This document shows, piece after piece, positions 50,896 through 59,215 of a DNA stretch of 61,715 nucleotides. The notes below the pieces were generated by a model. It had not been told where the DNA came from, made no database searches, and saw only the letters and a list, made by a program, of their open reading frames with translations. The position numbers and the translations under genes were made by a program. Position 1 is the stretch's first letter. Each line of letters starts with the position of its first letter. The stretch is from a virus, in IMG/VR virus record IMGVR_UViG_3300032331_002501, positions 1-61,715 of that record; one strand, written 5' to 3'.

Positions 50896-51581
50896 CAATC
50901 TCTATATTCTTGATAAAGTTTAAGAATTGGTTCAACTATTTCGTGGCGATGATTAGTTTTTAATGTTATTACTTTTACTCCTTTAATTTCAGCTTCTAAA
51001 CGAGTAAAAAATCCAATACCACTATCTTTCTTTTGTTTTAAATCGGTTTGAGTTATATCACCACAAAATACAATTTTACCACCTTTACCTAAACGACCTA
51101 ACATCATTTCAGTTTGACCGTGTGTAATATTTTGACATTCATCTACAATTACAAAACAGTTAGGGAATGTTCTTCCTCGCATAAACGCGAAAGGTACAAT
51201 TTCAATTTGACCTTCAGCAACCATTTTATCTATTTTATCTTTATCGTAAAGTAAATGTAAATTAGCATATATTGGAGCTAACCAAGGATCCATTTTTTCT
51301 TTTAGATCACCTGGTAGGAATCCAATATCTTCTTTTGCTACTGTAGGTCGTGTGATTACAATTTTTTCAACTTCTCTTTTAAAAACCATGTCTAAAGCTA
51401 TTTGACATGCTACTAATGTTTTACCAGATCCTGCCATTCCCTTTATTAAGGTAACTGGGTTTTCTAGGATTAGTTGTTTTGCTTCTTTTTGTTCACTATT
51501 AAGTTCTATTTTGAATTTAATGGGGTTTTTAGGTTTTCTTTTATTTTGAAATACCTCATCATTGTAATCATTTGAAGCCAT
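50895..51581 (-). CDS. phoH: PhoH-like ATPase
   Basis: 228 residues. Walker A IKGMAGSGKTLVACQIAL, then ITRPTVAKEDIGFLPGDLKEKMDPWL, Walker B CFVIVDECQN, FCGDITQTDL and LKTNHRHEIVEP. This is the full PhoH core. The N-terminal about 30 residues are a basic extension. PhoH is frequent in marine phages; an RNA-remodelling or phosphate-starvation role is proposed but unproven. It is the last gene of a unit with the decarboxylase- and amidinotransferase-like genes (1-6 nt gaps). Confidence 0.94.
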   Translation of the reverse strand: MASNDYNDEVFQNKRKPKNPIKFKIELNSEQKEAKQLILENPVTLIKGMAGSGKTLVACQIALDMVFKREVEKIVITRPTVAKEDIGFLPGDLKEKMDPWLAPIYANLHLLYDKDKIDKMVAEGQIEIVPFAFMRGRTFPNCFVIVDECQNITHGQTEMMLGRLGKGGKIVFCGDITQTDLKQKKDSGIGFFTRLEAEIKGVKVITLKTNHRHEIVEPILKLYQEYRD

Positions 51582-51582
51582 A

Positions 51583-52305
51583 TTATTTATATATTAGTTT
51601 AATTAATTTATCTACTCCTGCTTCCACGTGTGTGGTATCAGAATGAATAAGCTCGAAGTTATAGCGCTTATCTAACGGTAATACCAAATCTACTTGGCTA
51701 CCCCAGCGTATTAAACTAAATCTATCGTTTTGAGATACTAATGAGTTTTGATCATGTATAAAATGAGCAATAACATCAACATCTTCATCTGCAATTTGAA
51801 TTAGATAATAAGTATAATCTAGTCGAGGAGAGTATATTTTATTAAACATACGTTCATTATTTTTTAAATAATCAATCATATGTTTAGGATTAATAGCAGC
51901 ATTTAAAATATCTTTTTCCAGCGCTAACATTGGTTTATTCATCGATTCTATTGAATCCAACGGCTTCCATGTAATGTGACCTCCATACGGTATACGATTT
52001 ATATGAACGTCATAAAACGACATAAATATGCCTACTACTAAAGATGGTTGATCATAATCTTTATCACCCATAACATCTTTTAAAGTATATTTTTTACCTT
52101 TAACTTCAACTACAGGTGCATTAGGATCTTCTATATATTTTTGATATAAGATAGTACCATCAGCTGGTGAGTAAAAATGTTCATTATCTATATAATTAGG
52201 GCGCATTGGGTCTCTAAAAAAGAATACACTTCCTAATTCATCTACAGGTAATTTTTCTAGTTCGGCTACATCAGTATCCAACCATTCTTCCATTGACTTT
52301 GCCAT
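51583..52305 (-). CDS. psd: Phosphatidylserine decarboxylase-like protein
   Basis: 240 residues. FFFRDPMRPNYID and FYSPADGTILYQKY are the Psd N-terminal signatures. MSFYDVHINRIPYGGHIT holds the conserved His-containing 'm...DvH.nr.P..G'. FSLIRWGSQVDLVLP corresponds to the self-cleavage site, here GSQ in place of the usual GST, so Ser would become the pyruvoyl group. If active it makes phosphatidylethanolamine at the membrane. The late motif at 53246 would make expression late. Lineages with a soluble related function are possible. Confidence 0.82.
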   Translation of the reverse strand: MAKSMEEWLDTDVAELEKLPVDELGSVFFFRDPMRPNYIDNEHFYSPADGTILYQKYIEDPNAPVVEVKGKKYTLKDVMGDKDYDQPSLVVGIFMSFYDVHINRIPYGGHITWKPLDSIESMNKPMLALEKDILNAAINPKHMIDYLKNNERMFNKIYSPRLDYTYYLIQIADEDVDVIAHFIHDQNSLVSQNDRFSLIRWGSQVDLVLPLDKRYNFELIHSDTTHVEAGVDKLIKLIYK

Positions 52306-52311
52306 AAATTA

Positions 52312-53223
52312 TCAGATTAAAGTTTTAGTATAATCAACATAATTTAAATGCATAAACATGCAGCTTAATAAAGCACCTGATTTCATATATTCTGAGATGT
52401 TGAAGATGATAGGTTCCATACCTTCTTTAGCACAGATGCTTTCTAGTGTGTTAATTTTATGACGTTCTAAATCATATAATTCATCTGTTTTCTTTAATTC
52501 ACTAATATTAGAAGCGCATAAAATTGCATTACCTAAACGAACAGAATTAGTAATACCACCAAATGCATCATCTTCGTTTATATCAATAATATCTGTGTAT
52601 TTTGATAATACATCTAATTCTTCAGCAGAGTATAAAGATGTGCAAACCATTGTTTTATCTTTAGATACAGGGAATATTGAGCAATCTAAATGATATAAAT
52701 ACTCTTCTACCATTTCAAGTGGGATAATATTCATATTAAAGTTTTCACCCATCCACTCATATGTTTCTTTTTGAGAACGGATACCATATCCTCCAATATA
52801 AGTGTTACCGTAAAGATACTTTAAATCGGCTTCACCTTCCCATTTGTGTGGGCTAATGTGAGTTTTATATCCCATCATATCAAAGAATTTTTTACCAACA
52901 TGCTCTTCACCTTGTCTAGGTTCTGAAGTGTAGTTAGATAAAAGGATTGTGTTTTCTTTAATGTGGGGTAAGTATATGCCTAAATTAGCTACATATACTT
53001 GGTCTTGGAAATTACCTTCAGATGGTAATAGGTAACATAATCCTGATCCTGCTACAAAATTGTAAACATCTAAAAATTGACGATATGCTTTATTTCGATC
53101 AACTTTTATTTCTTCAGGGCTTAATTCTTTCATCCATATGTTATTTGGATTTGAAGTATCCAAAGTAAATGGAAAGTTCATTACATAACTAGGAATTGAA
53201 AGTTGAGATGGAGTTTCTTTCAT
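52312..53223 (-). CDS. Amidinotransferase/dimethylargininase-like protein
   Basis: 303 residues, of the arginine-deiminase superfamily (beta/alpha-propeller). KWEGEADLKYL supplies the acidic substrate-binding pair and YLYHLDCSIFP the catalytic His region ('.HLD...'). SGALLSCMFMHL places the nucleophilic Cys near the C-terminus. The first part YVANLGIYLPH and NYTSEPRQGEEHVG matches the 'vfvaN.g......R..E' pattern. It may hydrolyse or transfer guanidino groups; the substrate is unknown. First gene of the phoH unit. Confidence 0.78.
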   Translation of the reverse strand: MKETPSQLSIPSYVMNFPFTLDTSNPNNIWMKELSPEEIKVDRNKAYRQFLDVYNFVAGSGLCYLLPSEGNFQDQVYVANLGIYLPHIKENTILLSNYTSEPRQGEEHVGKKFFDMMGYKTHISPHKWEGEADLKYLYGNTYIGGYGIRSQKETYEWMGENFNMNIIPLEMVEEYLYHLDCSIFPVSKDKTMVCTSLYSAEELDVLSKYTDIIDINEDDAFGGITNSVRLGNAILCASNISELKKTDELYDLERHKINTLESICAKEGMEPIIFNISEYMKSGALLSCMFMHLNYVDYTKTLI

Positions 53224-53245
53224 TTTATATAGATTTTATTTTACT

Positions 53246-53253
53246 ATAAATAT
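53246..53253 (-). promoter_or_regulatory. Late-type ATATTTAT motif upstream of the amidinotransferase-psd-phoH unit
   Basis: Core ATATTTAT on the coding strand, 22 nt before the start of 52312-53223. Confidence 0.6.
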
Positions 53254-53291
53254 AAGTAAGACCTAGTAAACATAAAAGCTAGTATAAGGAA

Positions 53292-53325
53292 AAATAAAAA
53301 AGGCCGGAATAAATCCGGCCCTTTT
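53292..53325 (-). terminator. Rho-independent terminator after the major capsid gene
   Basis: A 7-bp GGCCGGA/TCCGGCC stem with a 5-nt loop, followed on the minus strand by a T-run. It is the strongest GC-rich hairpin of the head module. Confidence 0.88.
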
Positions 53326-53343
53326 AATTATTGAGGTATACTA

Positions 53344-55008
53344 TTAAAGAGTATTTAAACCATTTACATAGATCTTACCATAGAATTCAGGACGTAACAT
53401 CTTCTTAGCGAAGCGAGTCATTAAACCTTTACGTGGTGTGAAGGTATCTGGGTCGTACACTAGAGGAGTCATGATCAACGGAATGTATGGAGCGAACACA
53501 GCACCTGCTTCTAAGAACTGAGTACCACGGAAACCAACTAAGATAGTGTTTTCAGTCATATATGGGTTCTTGTAAACATTGTACTTGCTGTTTAAGTTAC
53601 CAGCTTTTTGTACTCCGAATGCATATTGCATTTTAGAAGCAGTACCATCAGAATTTGAAGCGAATCCAGGGATTGATTCAATGATAGTAGATACTGTTGG
53701 AGAACATACTAAGAAGTTAGCACCACCACGAAGAGTCAATTGGTGAATCTTGTTACTTAATTTTTGTAATTTAGTACCAAGAGTTTGGAACCACTGACCT
53801 TGAGTGTTGTAGAAACCTAAGTTAGCAGTTGGTAATGAAGTAGCTGTAAGAGTAGTGTTATTAATAGCACTCCAATATTCAACGTTAGTTGCAGGAACGT
53901 CTGCAATCAACATATCAAGGATTTCTAAATCGATCTCTAATGAGATATACTCAGACATAATGCTAGTTAATTCAGCTTCAGCATCTAAAGCTTGGTAAGC
54001 ATTTAAGTCTTGAGCGAATTCAGGTGTCCAAACTGCCTTTAACTTTTTAGTCTTAGCAACAATAGCCTCAGAACGCATTTTAACGTTAACTTCTGGGATT
54101 ACAATTGTAGAAGTACTAGCAGAGTTAGGAACAGCGAATGAACTTCCATCTTCAAAATCACCTACATTGTATCCTGGGGTACCTCCTAGAGCAGTAGCTT
54201 TAGTATAGATTACAGTACAGTTTACAGCAGCAGCAGTACCATTGGTTTGAGCTGTTGAAGATGAGAAGAAGAAGTTAACAACTGTATTGTTAGCAGTTGT
54301 AGTTGTAAACGCAGGTAACAAGTTACTTACTGTTTGAGTTGAACCAGAAGTAAATATAAATCCACGAACTGCTTCAACATCGTAACTTGGAATTAAAGAT
54401 GAAGAGAAAGAGAATTTTTTAACCTCACCTGCAACTGCAGAAGCAGACAAGTCAGAATCATAATTCACCTCAGCCCAAGAACCTGTAGCGATTGTTACAC
54501 CAGAAGCTATTAAGGAAGATGTTTGGTTAGTAGAGTAAGTGAAACGACCAGCACCATATAAACCACCTACAGGAGATGGATTAGCGAATGGGTATTGGCT
54601 TCCTGTGTTACCATACATAGAGTTGTTTACGTTGAATGGGTTCTTTGCGTTACCATATTGAAAATCCAAATAGAATACAAGACCTGAAGGGAAGTTCATT
54701 GGTTGTACGCTAACGAATTCTTTAGCAGCAATTTGTCCGAATACCTTACGAACTAATGGTAAAGCGATTCCAGCCCACTGCTCACCAGTACCAGCTGTAA
54801 ATGCACCTGTTCCACCAGTTGCAGAAGATTCAACTACTAATTGCTTTGCTTGATTCTCAAGCATAAGAGACATGTTATTCTTGTCGGTTTCTTCTAAACC
54901 TTCCAAAAGCCCTGTCTTGGCCCATTTGTTTGCTAATCTAGCGGCGTCGTTTTGTAAATTTTTCCAGCCACCCGCAGCAGACTCTAATAAATTTTGAACT
55001 GTGCTCAT
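53344..55008 (-). CDS. 23: Major capsid protein (T4 gp23-like)
   Basis: 554 residues (T4 gp23 has 521). A propeptide-like N-terminus precedes QLVVE60/SSATGGTGAFTAG, a probable prohead-protease site. Then LPLVRKVFGQIAAKEFVSVQPM is the conserved entry to the HK97-type fold. KMRSEAIVAKTKKLKAVWTPEFAQDL and the end MLRPEFYGKIYVNGL are typical gp23 segments. The encoded GroEL/GroES probably folds it, as T4 gp31 does with host GroEL. No late motif immediately upstream: it follows the scaffold gene by 37 nt. Confidence 0.95.
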   Translation of the reverse strand: MSTVQNLLESAAGGWKNLQNDAARLANKWAKTGLLEGLEETDKNNMSLMLENQAKQLVVESSATGGTGAFTAGTGEQWAGIALPLVRKVFGQIAAKEFVSVQPMNFPSGLVFYLDFQYGNAKNPFNVNNSMYGNTGSQYPFANPSPVGGLYGAGRFTYSTNQTSSLIASGVTIATGSWAEVNYDSDLSASAVAGEVKKFSFSSSLIPSYDVEAVRGFIFTSGSTQTVSNLLPAFTTTTANNTVVNFFFSSSTAQTNGTAAAVNCTVIYTKATALGGTPGYNVGDFEDGSSFAVPNSASTSTIVIPEVNVKMRSEAIVAKTKKLKAVWTPEFAQDLNAYQALDAEAELTSIMSEYISLEIDLEILDMLIADVPATNVEYWSAINNTTLTATSLPTANLGFYNTQGQWFQTLGTKLQKLSNKIHQLTLRGGANFLVCSPTVSTIIESIPGFASNSDGTASKMQYAFGVQKAGNLNSKYNVYKNPYMTENTILVGFRGTQFLEAGAVFAPYIPLIMTPLVYDPDTFTPRKGLMTRFAKKMLRPEFYGKIYVNGLNTL

Positions 55009-55045
55009 TTTATTTATTTGATTTTTGGGTTGTTAATTATTAATT

Positions 55046-56497
55046 TTAAATTATACCGGCTAACTTTTTAAATCTGTCAACCATCATATTTGATTCAACA
55101 ATAGGACTCTTAGTTGAAGTTCCCATTGCTTTTGAAGCAAATCCTAATGACTCATTAACAGAAGACTTAGTAGTTTTTAAGTTTTCTAATAATGTTTCAT
55201 ATACTAATTTAGCTTCTTTAACACTGTTTGCCTTGTCAAAAGCCGTTAAAACTTTAACCTTTTGAGTTTCATTTAGAGAACGATTTTTGAAGATCTTGTT
55301 AGTGTAAAGTAACTTAGCGTTTAGAACATTAACTTCGTTAAGTTCACTTCTTAAAGTATTGATAGCTGAGTAAGCTTCATCAAGTTCTTTTTTAAGTTGT
55401 TTAGTCTCTCCAAAAGAACCTTTAGACATTCCTCCTCTAACAGCTCCACCAGCACCTGTTCCTAGCTTTTGAGCTAAAGATCTAGTGTCTCCTGGGGTAA
55501 CATTAGTAATAAGATCGTTAAGTTCTTTTTTAACTACGTTTTTAAAGTCTGCAGGGTCTACATTAAATTTCTTTACTGCACCCGCTGCCCATGAATCGTA
55601 AGCTTTAAGTAACTTATCTTGAATAGTTTTTAGAGCTTCTGGGTTTTCTTCTGCATCTTTCTCAGCTGTTTTTAATGCTGCTAAATCTGCTTTGTAAGTA
55701 GTTTTAAAATCATTGACAGCTTTTTGTGCAGCGCCACCTAAAAATTCTCCAACTTTTTTACCAAGACCACCTAATATCTCATCAACTTCTTCTTTGTCGT
55801 TAAGTTTTTTAATTTCAGCAAGAAGTTCTTCAAGTGAATACTCATCAATAGGTTTTGATTCTTCTTCACTATCTTCAGTTCCTTCAGATTCACCAGGAGC
55901 TAAATCACCAGCAGAAACCATGTCTTTGATAACATCTTCAATAAATGATTTTAAATCATCTTCATCCATGTCTTCAATGTTCATATCTTCTTCTGATTCT
56001 TCACCACCTTCTTCTTCTTCAGTTTCTTCTTCTTCTTCTTCTTCAGTTTCTTCTTCTTCTTCTTCAGCTTCGTTTAAAAAGTCACTGTCAATGTCTTGCT
56101 CATCATCTTGAAATTCTTCTTCAGACTCTAATTCAGCTAAAAGTTCTTCTAAATCAATTTCATCGATTTCTTCTTCTTCTTCATAAAGTTCATCCATTTC
56201 GTCTGTTTCTTCCATTTCATCAAGCTCATCCATTTCGTCTGTTTCTTCCATTTCATCTAGATCAGATACATACTTTTTGTCTTTCTTTGATGGAGAAGGG
56301 TTGTAGTTTTTATACTCGTCCATTTCATTCATGTTTTCATCTTCTTCTTCCATTTCTGAAAGGCGTTGAGATAACATTGATTTAATTTGTGGAGTAAATG
56401 CTTCTTCAAGTGCAGCTTTAGCATTTGCAATGGCAGTTTCTTTAACAGCTTTAGCATCAGCGATAGCCTCTTTGAGTAAATCTCTGTTGTTTTTCAT
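55046..56497 (-). CDS. 22: Prohead core scaffold protein (T4 gp22-like)
   Basis: 483 residues. A helical start LLKEAIADAKAVKETAIANA is followed by a very acidic region at about 50-210, including a 12-residue duplication DEMEETDEMDEL. The helical C-terminal half contains LKKELDEAYSAINTLRSELNEV (coiled coil). It ends with MVDRFKKLAGII, which echoes the KLAGII tag of other head proteins. Position before the capsid gene and composition match gp22; the acidic insert is unusually long. Confidence 0.82.
   Translation of the reverse strand: MKNNRDLLKEAIADAKAVKETAIANAKAALEEAFTPQIKSMLSQRLSEMEEEDENMNEMDEYKNYNPSPSKKDKKYVSDLDEMEETDEMDELDEMEETDEMDELYEEEEEIDEIDLEELLAELESEEEFQDDEQDIDSDFLNEAEEEEEETEEEEEEETEEEEGGEESEEDMNIEDMDEDDLKSFIEDVIKDMVSAGDLAPGESEGTEDSEEESKPIDEYSLEELLAEIKKLNDKEEVDEILGGLGKKVGEFLGGAAQKAVNDFKTTYKADLAALKTAEKDAEENPEALKTIQDKLLKAYDSWAAGAVKKFNVDPADFKNVVKKELNDLITNVTPGDTRSLAQKLGTGAGGAVRGGMSKGSFGETKQLKKELDEAYSAINTLRSELNEVNVLNAKLLYTNKIFKNRSLNETQKVKVLTAFDKANSVKEAKLVYETLLENLKTTKSSVNESLGFASKAMGTSTKSPIVESNMMVDRFKKLAGII
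56191..56262 (-). repeat. Tandem 36-bp repeat in the scaffold gene
   Basis: Two nearly identical 36-bp units, 56191-56226 and 56227-56262, each encoding DEMEETDEMDEL. A recent slippage duplication in an acidic low-complexity part. Confidence 0.85.
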
Positions 56498-56643
56498 TTG
56501 TCCTTAAATTTTAATTTTTTGGAAATACGTTTATTAGATAGGAAACGTAATAGGGATTTTAACTAATAGTGATGCCATATAAGAGAGATGGCATATTCTA
56601 ATATACATATATGAAGATTCTTTAAAGTCGCGCAGAAAGAGAA

Positions 56644-56688
56644 ATGCCTCGCTATTGCGAGGCATCAATCCTAAAATGCTATTTTAGG
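56644..56688 (-). terminator. Double hairpin before the scaffold gene
   Basis: A perfect 9-bp hairpin ATGCCTCGC/GCGAGGCAT with a 4-nt loop (56644-56665) and a perfect 8-bp hairpin CCTAAAAT/ATTTTAGG (56670-56688). They lie just after the stop at 56694. The T-run after the first is broken (TTTCTCTTT). They may terminate or process the transcript upstream of the scaffold-capsid pair. The rest of 56498-56643 holds no gene. Confidence 0.65.
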
Positions 56689-56693
56689 AGGGG

Positions 56694-57287
56694 TTAAGAT
56701 TCCATTTCAGCACTTCTACGAACTCTGCTTATAAGTTTTGTAGCAAGTGATGAATTATTTTTCTTTAGTTCTTTATATTTTTTATCTTTAGCTAACGCTT
56801 CAACTCCTTTAGCACTATATTTTTTTTCTAAAGCATCAAAAATCTCTTTTTCTTCAGTTTTAGTTAATTCTTTTTCAACTTCTTCTCTAATAAATTGTCT
56901 TAATTTTGATATTTTAGATTCAGAAAAAGTATCTTCTTCATCATCAAATAAATCTGCATCTCCTATTTCACTATTATAATTAAATGCATCATCAGTATAT
57001 GCGTTTGGATTAGAGGTTCCAGAAGTTCCAATAGTACTAACATACTCTTCTACACCTTGTTGTATATCTCCTCGTAGTGCTGAGAAGGGGGTGTTAACTA
57101 CATCGTCTATATCTTCTGCTCCGTCAAGATAACCTAAAGCAATATCTTCTTTTTCTTCGTATGTTAGATCATTATCCCATACTGATGCTGCAGAAGGGGT
57201 GTTCATTTCGTTTAATTGAGATTCAGTAATAATTCCTGCAAGTTTTTGCATTTTGCGGAAATCTTCAGATAAAATTTGGTTTTTCAT
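56694..57287 (-). CDS. Putative prohead core protein with MQKLAGIITE tag
   Basis: 197 residues from the ATG at 57285-57287; a longer GTG start would overlap the protease gene. Residues 13-22 are MQKLAGIITE, followed by SQLNE, so an I-T-E/S prohead-protease site is likely. The middle is acidic (DADLFDDEEDTF). ISKLRQFIREEVEKELTKTE is the IREE helix shared with 14883 and 57902. It lies between the protease and scaffold genes. The core/packaged role is inference, not a named T4 homologue. Confidence 0.72.
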   Translation of the reverse strand: MKNQILSEDFRKMQKLAGIITESQLNEMNTPSAASVWDNDLTYEEKEDIALGYLDGAEDIDDVVNTPFSALRGDIQQGVEEYVSTIGTSGTSNPNAYTDDAFNYNSEIGDADLFDDEEDTFSESKISKLRQFIREEVEKELTKTEEKEIFDALEKKYSAKGVEALAKDKKYKELKKNNSSLATKLISRVRRSAEMES

Positions 57288-57291
57288 AGTG

Positions 57292-57900
57292 TTAGAATAT
57301 TGGGCATGATCCATTAGCACATAGTATGTCTGTGATAATAGAGTTTATTTTTAAATATGGGTTATTATTTTGTTGGTTTTCATTTAAGTTTCCGACAACA
57401 TGCATGTATGAGCCAGGGTTTGATGGGGTTGAGACAAAATCCCAACATAAAAGTTCAAAATCATTTTGTACTTCTAAAGTTTCACCTATTTGTTTTAGTG
57501 AACCCATTCCACGAGAAGATACTCCTACTGTGATGTTATTAGATAATAATGACGCTAATATATTTCCTGAAGGTGTAGGTAGGATTTCGATTGCGCCCAT
57601 TACTTTATCACCATCCCACCATATTTTTTTAATATTATGAGATACATTTTTTAGGTTAATGATAGAAGAATCAGGGTGATCAAGTTCACCTAAAGCACGA
57701 TTATCTTTAATACATTTTTGGTAGTTACCAATTTCTCTTTCCCAAAGTTCTTTTTTATAATATCGACCATTACCATTTTTTACTTCAGCTGTAGCTAATA
57801 TTCCTTCTACTAAAAGATTTCTTTCATTAGGAGATTTTCCCTCGTTTATGTTAACGGGTTTAAAACTAAAAGCAGAAGTTTCAATAAGTACTTGTTTCAT
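57292..57900 (-). CDS. 21: Prohead core protease (T4 gp21-like)
   Basis: 202 residues (T4 gp21 has 212). LVEGILATAEVKNGNGRYY at the start, RALGELDHPDSS with the catalytic His, and NITVGVSSRGMGSLKQ with the catalytic Ser are the herpes-like/gp21 serine-protease signatures. DFELLCWDFVSTPSNPGSYM follows as in gp21. It cleaves core and capsid propeptides after (I/L)-x-E. It lies between the putative core genes and the scaffold gene, and overlaps nothing when the next gene starts at 57287. Confidence 0.93.
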   Translation of the reverse strand: MKQVLIETSAFSFKPVNINEGKSPNERNLLVEGILATAEVKNGNGRYYKKELWEREIGNYQKCIKDNRALGELDHPDSSIINLKNVSHNIKKIWWDGDKVMGAIEILPTPSGNILASLLSNNITVGVSSRGMGSLKQIGETLEVQNDFELLCWDFVSTPSNPGSYMHVVGNLNENQQNNNPYLKINSIITDILCANGSCPIF

Positions 57901-57901
57901 A

Positions 57902-59215
57902 TTATGCTGCGTCAGTAGGTTGTTCAGATTTGGTTGTACTTTGAGCTTTTTTCAATGCTTGAATAGATTTATCAATAGCTTTCTTTTGCTCTTCTTTATT
58001 TTTAATTTCATTATCTAATTCAGAACCAGCAGCTGCTATTTCTTCTTTACTTCTTTCAGTAATAACATCTTCTTTAGGTTGTTCAGATTTAGAAGATTTT
58101 TTAGATTCACCAAGTTTAGATTTTAATTTTTCTAATTTCTTAATATCATCATTTAATTCTTTAATCTTTTTAGGATTAATAGAATCTTCTTCTAATTCTT
58201 TTAAAGTAGTTAATGCTTTTAATTTTTTCTTACGTCTTAAAATTTCCTTATCAATTAATTTAGCCTTAGCATTGTCTGAAGCTGTTTTACCAGCATCTTC
58301 AATAGATTTAATATCGATTGCTTCTCTAATAAGAGTAGATATTATTTTACGAAGTTTAGACTCATTAATACCTTCATCTTCTTCATCAGATTCTTCAAAT
58401 AATCCTGTGCTTCTAAAGTTCCCAGCATCTTTAAGCCATATATCGTTATAAACTTGTTCTGGGGATTTATTAGCATTAAAGTATCTTTGTAGTTCAAGAT
58501 TATCTACAGCTATATCATCAATATCTAGATTTGCATCGCTCATGAGAATATCATAAAGTTTTTCCTTCCATGTATTGAATTGATATTCCCATTCATTAGA
58601 ACCAATCTGTGGAGAACGTCCAGGTATTGATTCTTTTAATTTAACTGGTTCCATCCCAGATGCTTTATATTTACCTTTAACTTCTTTCGATGGGCTATAA
58701 CCAGGTAGTTTATCAGTGTATCCTAAACCTTCAATTCCGAATTGGCCATTTTTAAGATAATATTGATTATCTTTAGTTAAATTTTTAGTAACTATAGCTT
58801 TTAATTCTTCAGTAGTTTTATCAACATTTTTAGGATTATCAATTTCAACCGATAAACCTAAAAGATACTGGTTGAAAGAAACATTGTTTATATTTTTTTC
58901 ATCCTCATAATCGTAATTACGAGTTTCAGCATCTGTTACATTTTTAGTTGTTTTCTTTTCTACTGCTTTAGCTTCACCATTAGCTTCAGCTATATTTTCT
59001 TTAAAAATAGAAACCCAATCCGGAGTAGTACCAGTAGTAACTACACCACCCGCAGCTTCAGAAATAATACCTCTTTGTTTTAAGATAGAAGTAGTTTCTT
59101 GAAATGTAGAAGCATTAGTAATATATTGAGGAAATAAGGTTTTAGCCTGTTTAAGGAATATTTCTTTATTACCTTTACCTTCTTTAATTAAAGTGTATTG
59201 ATCTTGAAGTGTCAT
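57902..59215 (-). CDS. Putative prohead core/internal head protein
   Basis: 437 residues, charged and helical. The start LQDQYTLIKEGKGNKEIFLK is a conserved-looking module. Two sites match the prohead-protease rule and the T4 consensus closely: IISE53/AAGG and NIAE77/ANGE. ESKLRKIISTLIREAIDI is the shared IREE-type helix. The C-terminal 130 residues form long coiled coils (KKLKALTTLKELEEDSINPK and later). It lies between portal and protease, where T4 has core genes 67 and 68. The gene call is firm; the role is inferred. Confidence 0.7.
   Translation of the reverse strand: MTLQDQYTLIKEGKGNKEIFLKQAKTLFPQYITNASTFQETTSILKQRGIISEAAGGVVTTGTTPDWVSIFKENIAEANGEAKAVEKKTTKNVTDAETRNYDYEDEKNINNVSFNQYLLGLSVEIDNPKNVDKTTEELKAIVTKNLTKDNQYYLKNGQFGIEGLGYTDKLPGYSPSKEVKGKYKASGMEPVKLKESIPGRSPQIGSNEWEYQFNTWKEKLYDILMSDANLDIDDIAVDNLELQRYFNANKSPEQVYNDIWLKDAGNFRSTGLFEESDEEDEGINESKLRKIISTLIREAIDIKSIEDAGKTASDNAKAKLIDKEILRRKKKLKALTTLKELEEDSINPKKIKELNDDIKKLEKLKSKLGESKKSSKSEQPKEDVITERSKEEIAAAGSELDNEIKNKEEQKKAIDKSIQALKKAQSTTKSEQPTDAA

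Noticed and set aside
55713-56385. Two long plus-strand open frames rich in Ser or Leu
   Set aside because: They are the antisense of GAA/GAT-rich scaffold codons, which give TCT/CTT runs; composition is that of a shadow.
56540-56640. 24-codon minus-strand frame between scaffold and accessory core gene
   Set aside because: Too short, no support from leader, overlap or composition.
57288-57320. GTG-initiated extension of the 56694 gene
   Set aside because: It overlaps the protease gene and pushes the tag away from the N-terminus; the ATG at 57287 starts 4 nt after the protease stop.
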